Origin: Bigelowiella natans CCMP2755
Lineage: Eukaryota > Cercozoa > Chlorarachniophyceae
Assembly: GCA_000320545.1 (NCBI GenBank)
Contig: ADNK01000952.1
Location: forward strand, 1-27,921
Length of the DNA stretch: 27,921 nt
Direction of reading: 5' to 3'
The notes beneath the pieces were generated by a model, which saw only the letters and a program-made list of their open reading frames with translations, was not told the DNA's origin and did not search any database. Made by a program: the position numbers and the translations under genes. Below, piece after piece: positions 10,901-20,595 of this stretch (the stretch's first letter is position 1; each line of letters starts with the position of its first letter).

Positions 10901-12198
10901 ATGGAACTCCGACCAGGCCAGTCCCTGGGACCCTTCAGGCTTGGTCAGCCTCTTTCGGAGGTCATCGGATTCCTCAGGAACAATGGAATGGAATACCGGT
11001 GATTGTTAAGAGATGCCATCATCATCATCCTTCCCAACGAATAACCACTCCTTTTGGTTGTGAAAGGCGGGTCCAAATGCAGTTCAATGTCCGACATCCC
11101 TGCCGCTCGGACATATGCCTAGTTGCGAAGAATGTTGGAATGCGACTGCGCTTCTGCGCGCATTTGCAGGTGGTTTTTTTTTTGTCCATCAGTCACCTTT
11201 CTTGAGCAGTTTCCGGAAGATAATTCCTAAAACAGCCGCCTGCACCATCCACCTCCCTCTCAGCTTGGAGAAAACCGTTGGAGTGATTTCGTTGTAATTC
11301 ATTATTTGTTGTTTAAAGTTGCTGAAGCTGATCGATGTGTACGATGCGAAGCAGGTGGTTCATTAGTACTTACATCTTCCCCCCTCTCAACTTAATAATA
11401 CCCTGATAATGATTACGACACAACGTTTAATTTTTAGACTAGTGTGACGTATGAGGGTAAAGATCTCATGGGCCCCTCTGTTGTCCCATCGTTCTCTCTC
11501 GTCTCGAGGGTACTCGGTAAGTGGGGTGACTCACGTGTTGATGGAGACGTCACCTTCCTGTGTGTAAGATGCTTTCTGGTTAAATAGGCCCCACGTTTCC
11601 AGGGCGATTCCACCGCGAAAGAAAGGTTGGTACAGGCAGAACGAAGACATCTAGCCGTTTCCTCTCGGTTGAAGATCAAAAGTTGCGGGGTGTGATTGTC
11701 CTGTGTACTACTAGGTCTTCATGCTGCAATACCCCGGAGTATGCGTGATGTTTCCAGTCAATTCAGAGATCTACCACGGTTAGAGAAGATTTCAACGTTC
11801 CCATTGTTTATGTCTTAAAAAAGTCAGTGCGGTGCGGTGTGGTGCAGTGCAAAGAACATGCTTCTTTGGAAGCGTCAAAAGGCTCTCGCAAATCAAGCAA
11901 AAGCTTGAATATGGGAAATGAATCGCACGTTTTTTATACATTAATTCTCTCTCCTTTTTACTTTCCAGGGCCATCCTCCTCCTCTTCATCGGAGGTTAGA
12001 ATCGAAGATCTTGAGCAAACGGACCCGACCGCAAGCCGTTTCTTCGTACACGCAGGGAAATCGTGTTTAGGTAGGTGGTGGCAGAAGTATGGCCAAAAAT
12101 CCAACATCAAAACCAACCGAACGTAACTAGCTCTTCAATGCCTCGCTGTCTTTGCCATATTCCTGCATTCTTCCACTGATATACTACTACCACTGATA

Positions 12199-12243
<45 letters not shown>

Positions 12244-12366
12244 TATGTAAATATATCTCACTGTTTCTTCTTCCAGAGAGGTTGCGTCTTCCAACTCCGG
12301 ATAGCAGCAACTGCTTGTATTTCGAGCCGATCGTCGTCAAAATTAATAGAGGTACGATAAGTGAGA

Positions 12367-12397
<31 letters not shown>

Positions 12398-15096
12398 AGG
12401 AGGTGTCATTCGCCGCCATTAGTTAATAAACACCTTTTTAGCAAGACCCCCCCCCCCCCCCCCCCCCCCCCTTACTCATTTTTTGTTACCACTCAAGGCA
12501 TCCGGTTTGGAAAGCGGAAGCGCTCGCTTTTGTTTCGTCGCCACTCGTTGCAACACGTGCTGAGCGTTCTCGGCACTCCAGATCAGGTCACTGATTCTCA
12601 TCATCGTCAGCATCATATCATCACCATCATCATTAACATTAACATCATCATCATCATCATCATCATCATCATTATCACAGTGCTGCTTATTATTTCTGAT
12701 CATCACCATTCGCGCTTGGTACTGCAGGTGCATGTCAAAGAGGCGGATAGTATGCGGATCCATCGCCCTTCAGATGGAAAGCAGGGTATCACTGCTAGGG
12801 CGCAGAGAAGGGGGGGGGTGAGGGAAAGGGGAGAAGAAGGAAAGGGGAGAAGAGGAAGATAACAAAACCGAAAAAGCACAAAACAGAGAATATGATAGAG
12901 ATTCTTTCATCGTAGCCATAGGAAGTATCATGAACATCTTACATATATATATATATATATATATATATTATTTCCCTTTATGCTTGCGTGTGCGTGTATG
13001 CGCGCGAGCGCACGATGTAAACTAGTAACTCCCCACGCGGCACGAAATGAGTCGCATGCTTCTCTCACAATCCCTCCATTCTTATAACCGTCCTCAAACG
13101 TTGGCATCAGGCAAAGATGCTCCGGGCGAGCGGGATTACTTCCTCAACTACTTCAAGCTTGGGGTGGGGCCTACTACTTGCCTGCCTGTTGGCTCTCACT
13201 CGAACAACAACGATGACGAATGACGACGCCGATGATTCATGCAGCGATGATGGTTTTCATTCCGCGACTCGAGAATGGCCGTGATGCGAGACGAAAGTTG
13301 ACGTTGTGTGAAGTCACAAATACGGGCAAAGATATCATCTTTTGCCCCCCTTTTTCGTGCTTGAGCTGTATGTATCGCTTCACTCTTGGCAAGATTTTCA
13401 ACTTAATTGCGCCCCCCTCCCCCCCCCTCCCGCCTCCGTTTTCTCTGTATTTTCTGTCGTCTTCGTCGTCAAGATGGACATTCTGATAGACGGAGCTGCG
13501 CACACACTGAAGAAGATCGTCTTGCACACCAACATGCCCGCTACGAGAAACTTTAACCGATACAACAGGTGTGGTAGTAGGGATAGGCACATAAGAAGAA
13601 GAAGAACCAGAAGGATCTCTCTCCTGAGAGGTCTAGTTCTCAATCCTATGACAAGATTTGTTTGATTGGTTACTCCTTCTGCTGCTGGTCCTTAGATGTA
13701 ACTATCAGATCATGGTGAGCGATATGCCGCCTCCTCCAGTCGAAGTCGCTTCCACCACCTCCTCCTCCCCCTCCTCCCAATCAGGCAGACACTCCTCTGT
13801 TGCTCCTACTACACTGCCCTCCTCTTCATCGCCATCATTCAGCGCCCTGTCCCCGCCACAGAATGGCATACTGCCATCATCATCATCTTCTTCTTCTTCA
13901 CCTTCTCCTCCCTCGTCATCGTCGGTGAAACAAGCATCTAGCCAGAGAATGGCTGCTGAGGGCGACACTGCTGGTACAACCAACAGATCACGGCTTGCTT
14001 CAAAGAAGAAGACGAAGAGAAAAAAAGTCACAGCTGGAAAATCGAGCGTGAGGAAAGGTGCTGCGCAGAAGAAGGAGGAGGAGGATGAGGATGAGGGGGG
14101 GGATGGGGAAAAGGACATGCCTCAAAACTCACTCTCTTCAAATAACCTACCTAATGCTGCTGAAGAAGAAGAAGAAAGAGGTGACGATAATAGTGATGAC
14201 AGCAAAGGAGTTGGAACTAAGGGGAAGAAGGACCATCAGCCCAAAAGCGAAGATAAGAGCAAAGTCGATTCCTCACACCCTCAGCAGCCGAGGGTCATCA
14301 CGTTCAGCACCAGGTAGCAGCAAACACCGCACGATGATGATGACGGCATGAGAACAAGGCCCCTTTCTCTCCGACGGGACGGGCTGAGCTGCAGATGTCT
14401 TTTTGCAATTAACAATCAATCGCATCATTCGCCGCAACCCCCCTACCCGCCCCCTGACCCATCAGCATCGACATCATGTTGGCCAACGGTGCCCCCATCG
14501 GTTGTTATTGTGTTTTAGGTGGGAGGAAGTGCAGCAGATACTTGGTGAGGCAGGGCGGCCGATGGTAAGTGAAAAGAGCACAATTATTCCAATATTAGCT
14601 ACCACGGCGGAGAATCTCTCCCTTATTTTAAGACTGTGTGGTTTCATCCCCCCCCCCCCCACAAACTTTCTTTTCACTCGTGCGCACATCTTGCTCTCTA
14701 AAATGATGCAGGTGTATGGGGGTGCTCCTGGCTTGCTAGACTATCCGAGATCGAACCACGGGGGGGGGGGGGGAGAAAAAAAAAAAAAAATTAAGGAGAA
14801 GGGGGCCCCCCCCCCCCCCCCCCCCCGGGGGGGGTCCTCCTTTAAGGGGGGAGTTATTAAAGGGAGGGGAAAAAAGAAATGTTTTTTGATGTGTGTGCGC
14901 GCGCTCTCACGATGCTGCTATACTCTGCGTCGTCGTGGCTACTCTCGCGATCCTGAATGAGATAACTCAACGCTATCCTATTGTCAGACCAATGATCCTC
15001 GGCGGGGCCAGCGAGCTCAATAGATTGAACCCATTCAAAAGCACGTATTTTTACCCTTATCCCGGCATCATATTCGAAGTCATTCCGGTAATAAAT

Positions 15097-15140
<44 letters not shown>

Positions 15141-15236
15141 TGTCTCAAGACCGACACATAGCTGAGTTCCGTAACAACCATAATAACCCAGAATAACAAC
15201 CACATTGCGAGCATAGTGCTATTCGCGACTACGTGA
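10901..15236 (+). CDS. PHAF1 / UPF0183 family protein (phagophore assembly-site factor), with large insertion
   Basis: PHAF1 works with BCAS3 at the phagophore, binding phosphoinositide, in autophagy (known in animals). Exons: 10901-10998, 11067-11169, 11319-11354, 11438-11516, 11588-11625, 11715-11778, 11969-12070, 12277-12351, 12498-12586, 12728-12785, 13117-13163, 13474-13568, 13696-14313, 14519-14564, 15016-15087 and 15192-15236. Family signatures fall in order across the junctions: LRPGQSLGPFRLGQPLSE, GPTFPGRF, QYPGV, FFVHAG, LQHVLSVLGTPDQV, DYFLNYFKLG, KKIVLHTNMP with NFNRYNRC, WEEVQQILGEAGRP, NPFKSTYFY with IIFEVIP, and NNHIASIVLF at the end. The model gives 554 residues, longer than the usual about 420. 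The excess is a Ser/Pro/Lys/Glu-rich insertion at about residues 302-495 (exon 13). The exon 14-15 link is uncertain: a better acceptor before 14988 is out of phase unless an extra exon at 14712 exists, and that region runs into a homopolymer block. Start 10901 gives the conserved N-terminus. Confidence 0.85.
12202..12235. repeat. (TA)n microsatellite in a PHAF1 intron
   Basis: About 17 TA units within the intron 12071-12276. Confidence 0.9.
12368..12398. repeat. (AGA)n microsatellite in a PHAF1 intron
   Basis: About ten AGA units shortly after the donor at 12352. Confidence 0.9.
12447..12471. repeat. Poly-C run in a PHAF1 intron
   Basis: About 25 consecutive C, in the polypyrimidine position before the acceptor at 12497. 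The run length in the assembly is probably unreliable. Confidence 0.85.
12600..12672. repeat. Imperfect (ATC/CAT)n microsatellite in a PHAF1 intron
   Basis: CAT triplets with interruptions inside the intron 12587-12727. The reverse strand reads as poly-Asp, which is not a gene. Confidence 0.85.
12942..12969. repeat. (TA)n microsatellite in a PHAF1 intron
   Basis: About 13 TA units within the intron 12786-13116. Confidence 0.9.
14712..14761 (+). other. Candidate extra PHAF1 exon cut by a homopolymer block
   Basis: After an acceptor-like gatgcag at 14705-14711, an open stretch encodes VYGGAPGLLDYPRSNHG. If the exon ended after 50 nt (...CAC GG) it would supply exactly the two bases needed to use the better acceptor at 14986-14987 and continue as GPMILGGASELNRLNPFKST. 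No GT donor is visible because the sequence turns into poly-G at this point. Either the donor was lost in a sequencing or assembly error, or the stretch is intronic. Confidence 0.35.
14760..14834. repeat. Homopolymer block (G, A, C and G runs)
   Basis: Consecutive runs of G, then A, then after a short gap about 21 C followed directly by 8 G. The C/G pair is self-complementary. Flanking bases (14773-14890) remain stretches of few-letter sequence. It looks like low-quality consensus or a collapsed repeat rather than normal intron sequence. Confidence 0.7.
15100..15137. repeat. (AT)n microsatellite in the last PHAF1 intron
   Basis: About 18 AT units, within the intron 15088-15191, just after the donor GTAATA. 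Confidence 0.9.
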
Positions 15237-16053
15237 TAAAGAGGGTGCATGCGATGCTGGAAGGGGTACAGCTGCGGCTTGATTGAAGTGCGCACGTCGT
15301 CTGCAGCAGCTGTGGTAAACGAGGAGGAGGAGCGGGTAAACATGCACGCACACCGATTATTATTGCGCGAGACAATGACGAGATTGCACGTGCACACGTA
15401 CGGCCACTTCGATCACGGTCATTATGCTGCGGGCTGCATCGATTGTATTAATTGCCATACCTGAAGAGCTCTTCAAACGAAGAGAAATTCGTTGGAACGT
15501 AATCTCACTCTGGAATTGAGCAGAGAGCAGTACATAGTCGGCGAAGCTAAGAAGAAGCAGTGTGGGTGGTGTAGGCATGTATGTATAGAAAGACTATAAA
15601 AAGCCGTGGGAGCTAAACACACGCTTCGATTGCGTCACAAAAGATATTTATTTGCATCATTATCTAACATATATATGCAGAAGCTGCGCGACATCTTGAT
15701 CTAGATATGATGTATTGCAGCAGCGGCGCAAAACCCGACGCGCATTGCAAGCTAACATCCATTGCATAGACCAAGCTGGACTACATGCTAAATAGATGCG
15801 ACGCTTAGCTGGCTGCGTTGGCCATGCAATCTTTAGGCAAATGATGTTTAGATGTGACATGCACGCACATGCTAGCATGGCCATATCGCAAGTCAGACAC
15901 TTCCCGACTATGCACTAATGCTAATTGTAATTACGAAGAGATTGGAGCTCTCAGCAGCCAAAACTACAAACTGAACAGACGGTAGACACGATGGGAATGA
16001 AACCAGAAAGTCAATTGGAGTTTCAATTTCAGGCACGGGTGGAATTCACATCA
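15237..16053. other. Convergent intergenic spacer (PHAF1 / CFAP70)
   Basis: Holds the 3' UTRs of two converging genes; no ORF I would support. Its style resembles the other convergent spacer: many TGCATG, GCATGC and CTAGC words, with the 12-bp palindrome CATGCTAGCATG at 15868-15879. Confidence 0.6.
15868..15879. repeat. 12-bp palindrome CATGCTAGCATG
   Basis: Identical to the core of the palindrome at 4500-4513, in an equivalent position between convergent genes. Confidence 0.65.
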
Positions 16054-16773
16054 TTAAGTATCTTTCGTGAGTTCTTGCTGGGTGTAGCCTCTGTGCTTAC
16101 GGATCTCGGTCAAAATATCTTGGTTTGCAGTATTTTTCTGCAATGAAATCACATATAATAGGCGAACGTAAGGACCACAAAAAGCCTCTCGCGTGGACGA
16201 ATTACAAGTCATTTGGGTATGGGAAATGAAAGGATGATAGAAAGGACAAATCCTCCCACCGTCTATGGTCAGATAAAGCAGGAAAAACATCAAGGGTATA
16301 GGATCAACATGTCATAGAAAAGGAGAGCAAAGTCCAAAGAACCTCGAATTTGAGAGCCTTCTCTGCGAGGAATTGCGCTAGTTCCAGCCGCCCGAGCTTA
16401 AAACTACACGTCGCCAGTTCCACAAAGACTGCGCTGTCATTCAACCCGAATCGTAAGGCCTGTGTCAGGGCCTCCTTGGCCAGTAAGACGTTTCCTTTGC
16501 GCAGAGAAATGATAGCAAGTAGCCCCCAAACCTTTGGGTGCTCTCGGTCGAGTTCATTCGCGCAAACGAGGACGTGCCTGGCTATGTCCAGCTCGCCCAG
16601 ACGAATGCACGCCGCACCGCAGTGTAGCCACGATATTACCGACGGCACAAACTTGCACCATATCAAAGAGATCTAAGTATGGAATGTCATAAAGGTCCAT
16701 GCGAAAGTAGTGAATCAAACAAAGGCCACACGGACACTGGCACGGACACGCTCACGAAACGGCGCACACACTT

Positions 16774-16816
<43 letters not shown>

Positions 16817-18567
16817 CGCGCGCCACGCACGTATTATTGCTCCATGCATAAATGTAAGGGATGGACATCGGAGTGCGTACATCTTTGGCCTCCTTGAAGC
16901 GCTTCTTCTTCATATACAACTCGACGATTCTCCTGCACGCAAGCGGGTCCGCCGAGGCCACAGCCTCTCCCACCAGCCACTCGAAGTACACCTCGTAAGC
17001 GGTCGCGGCCTGCTCAAACTTCTCCTGCTCGAAATGCACATGCCCGAGTAGCCGCTGGATCTCGAGGAAGAGGGGCTCTCGCCCCATTTTGGTTTCGGGG
17101 ATGCTTTCCCCCGCGAGGTTCAGCGCGGTCTCTGCTTCGGCGTACTGCTTCTTCGTGCGAAGAAGCTTGGCTTGAGACACCAAGTACTCTGTGCTCTCCC
17201 CATGCCTTTGCTTCTCGTCTTCCAGCACTAGTTCGGCGGTCGCTGTGGCGCCCACTTCGAGCAGCTTCTCGGCCGCGAGCAGGAGAGCGGACTCCTGCTT
17301 GAGCCACGAATGCGGTGGGTCCCCCGCCGTCTTATTCAGGACATGCGAGGCCACGTCGCTGAAGCGCTTGGACCGTTTGTCGTCCGAGCCTCTTCGGTAG
17401 TAGAGAGCGAGGAGCGAGAACGCAAACGATACCGCTCGTCCTTGTTGGGACGAGGTCAGGGATGATTCTGTACCATCCTCTTCTCTACTACACGGAGCAC
17501 AGCCAGATGGTGGGGGCGGCTTTTCATCTATCAGGAGCTCCTCCACTATATCCAATACCTGTTTAAGTGAGGGAGACACTTAGCAGCAGTACGCAACGGT
17601 GGTGCCCTTCTCTTCATAATGATAAAAGCTACGATCATACCCCTAAGCCCCCCCCCCTCTCTCGATCACAGAAAACAACCCACCCGCTTCGCAGACTCCG
17701 ATGTGTTGATGCTGAATGAGTGTCCGCCTGCGCAACGATGGAGTGCCTTGAAGACAGCATGGAAGTTGGTCCTATAATCTTCCAACTCCTTCTTGAATTG
17801 CTCTAGATCTTCCTCTGGGAACGTGCTATCCTCTGGCGGCGGTTTCGAAATGGTATTGTAAATCTCGCCTGTTTCCGGGTCGACACGCCGGCACTGCACT
17901 CGCCTCTCCGCAATCCTGGATGAATTTCATTGCGGCACATATAACACAGATGAGTCTCGCGTGTTGGCTCGCGCGCAGCGTGCAGAGCAAATCGACTTCT
18001 GAGAAACACTCGCACCCACCCCCACATAGAACAACTACACAGCACGGTTGGACTAGATCGATCTTACTTGTCGCTGATCTCCAAACACAGCACCAGGCTG
18101 GGCATGATCTTCGCCTCCGACAGCGTGGTGAGGACCTTTTGGTCGACACTGTCCAGGAGCCATCCCTTACTGCTTCCCTCCTCTGCGGAGGCCTCACTTG
18201 CATTGCACGCCTTCAGCTTCTCGACCCAACCTTCCTCCTTAGTGGAGATTCTGGTGATGGGAAAGCGCTTCGCAAGCGCTTGCGCAAGGGTGGCTTTCCC
18301 AGCCCCGGGTGGGCCAATCATCGCTACCCGAAAGTGCTTAGTCTGGCTAGTAGCAGCAGCGTCCTTCGCATCAGTGTTGGCGGGGAGTAGCTGGGAGAGG
18401 ACGGAGCGTGTGAAAGCCGCCGATTCTGTGACGGATCCGTTGTCGATCAGGATGGCGCTGTACATGCTTCTCGGCTCCCAGTTGAGGGAGTCGAAGCGCA
18501 GAGAAGCTTCGAGGGCCGCAGCGCACAAGTCGGGCTTGTACCGCCTTTTTGAATAATGAACATAGAC

Positions 18568-18604
<37 letters not shown>

Positions 18605-19091
18605 CGAGAGCGAGAGAGAGAGAGGGGGAGAGAGAGAGAGAGGGAGACAACATAGAAGTAGTACAGAAAAAAATGCGGATGTCAGTCAGGATGAACGGTG
18701 GGAGACCCTGCTGGTGCCTCTATGTGTGTGGAAAAGGGCTTGTTTCTAAAAGCCGAGCCTGGAAAATATGTCCAAAATCATTTACCCGAGCATCTTGGCG
18801 AATCTGAAGATCCTCGTCGCTTGTTCGGCTGGCATCACGATCCTAGGGTATTCTTTCAACACGTCCTGAATGCTGCGATCATTATGCTCGCCACCTGAGC
18901 TAATGCCTTGCAGCAGGACGCGCTTGTACACCCCAATCGCGCCCTCGATGTCGCCTACGGCTGCCCTGTTATCAGCGTGGTCCATTGCCTTCTCTACGTC
19001 CAGATCCGGAGAGGAAGAATCTCCTTCTTAAAATATGAAACCATTTTACTTCATTATCTTACACGCAAACGTGCACACAAGTACAGTATAG

Positions 19092-19139
<48 letters not shown>

Positions 19140-20547
19140 GTTACTGCTCTCTCGTGTGGTGTGTGCATATATGTGCTCTGCCCTGATGATGTCTTCCCCT
19201 TCCTTGTCTATCTCTACCAACAACCTTTGTGGTCCTCCGACCCCCCTCCTGTTTCTGGGTTCATGCGGGAGTTTACAGCCAGATTGGCCTGCTTGAGCAG
19301 CAGCGAGTACATGATTGAAAGAGTCTGAGCCTGCAGCTGGGTGCCATTTCCGAGCTTCCACAGCTCGTCTTCAAGGTTCCCCTCCTTTATTCCATCGTTG
19401 CCATAATTGCCTTCGCCACCGCCTCCACCTTGCTTCTGACGAAGAATCCTGTCTTTCGATCTTCGCACGGTGCGTTGGCGCGTAATGGCCTCCTCGTAGC
19501 TGTAATAAGAATTGAGAGTGAGACAACTTTACTACTGCTACTACGGTTGCTGCTGCTGCTACTACTGCATAAATGTAACGTTCCCTCACGGGGTTCGCCC
19601 AAACCAAAGCGACAACCAGATTGAGCAGACTGCTACTACAAATATTTAGGATTATTGCGTTGTTATTTATTACCGCTTCAGCAGCGTGGAGTCCGCAACT
19701 ACATGGGCAGCAGCAGCCTTCAGACGCTCTTTAATGTCGACGTAGCCACCCGTTGTATTGAGCAGGTAGAGGAGCTTACGCCTCAGTTTTGATTCCGAAA
19801 CTCCGGTCTCCATGGAATGCTTTGCTACGGTCTCCTTGACCGTGACGGCTATGTCCTCCATTGCCTCTTCGATTCTCAGCCGAAAGCTCTGCCGTGCGTT
19901 TAAGTACGTCGGCTCTGGAGGCACGGCGGGCTTGATCACATCCGACACCTCTATCTTTGGCGAAAACTTGGGAGGAAAATAGAGGCTATATTAGGGCAGC
20001 GGAACGCATCTGTATCGACTGCTTGTATTACTACTACTAAGACTATGAGATGTTAGTGTTTAGTGTTCCTCACCACTTTATCCACCAACGGCCGGAGAAA
20101 AGAGATCTCGACGAGAAGGAAGCTCTGAATCTTCCGCAACTCTTCAAAGGGGTCCTTTGGAGCTTCGTCCTCTCCCTCCTTCTCTTCACTTTCCTTTTCC
20201 CCCTCCTCCTTGGCATTCTCTGCGCTGCTACCTTCCTCCTTCTTGTCGGAATCTTCTGCGGCCGCCTTTGCATCATCATCATCGCCACCATTTTTTGGAG
20301 CAGGAGGAAGGTCCCATTCGACGGGAAACTCTCCCTCCAAACAGTCGTTATCAAACGACAACAACGATGCGAAATCGATGAGAACAGTTCCCTTCAAAAC
20401 GTCGCTCACTTCTTTTGGTTCGCCGCCTTCTTCTTCTGCCTCTTCCATTCGCTTATATTCGCGTACGATTCTAACCTCAAGAGGTGCAGAACTTGAGGCC
20501 TGATGTGATTGGGAAATCAGCGTGCGCGTGTGTGTGAGTGTGTGTGT

Positions 20548-20595
<48 letters not shown>

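Noticed and set aside
10696-11205. 169-codon plus-strand ORF over the PHAF1 start
   Set aside because: It reads through PHAF1 exon 1, intron 1 and exon 2 in frames other than the conserved one across exon 1. The spliced frame matches the family instead.
12476-12862. Poly-Asp and poly-Ile ORFs on both strands
   Set aside because: They are translations of the CAT microsatellite lying in a PHAF1 intron.
14403-14960. 185-codon plus-strand ORF with Gly, Lys and Pro runs
   Set aside because: It depends on reading through homopolymer blocks and introns. Only the short WEEVQQILGEAGRPM exon inside it is supported.
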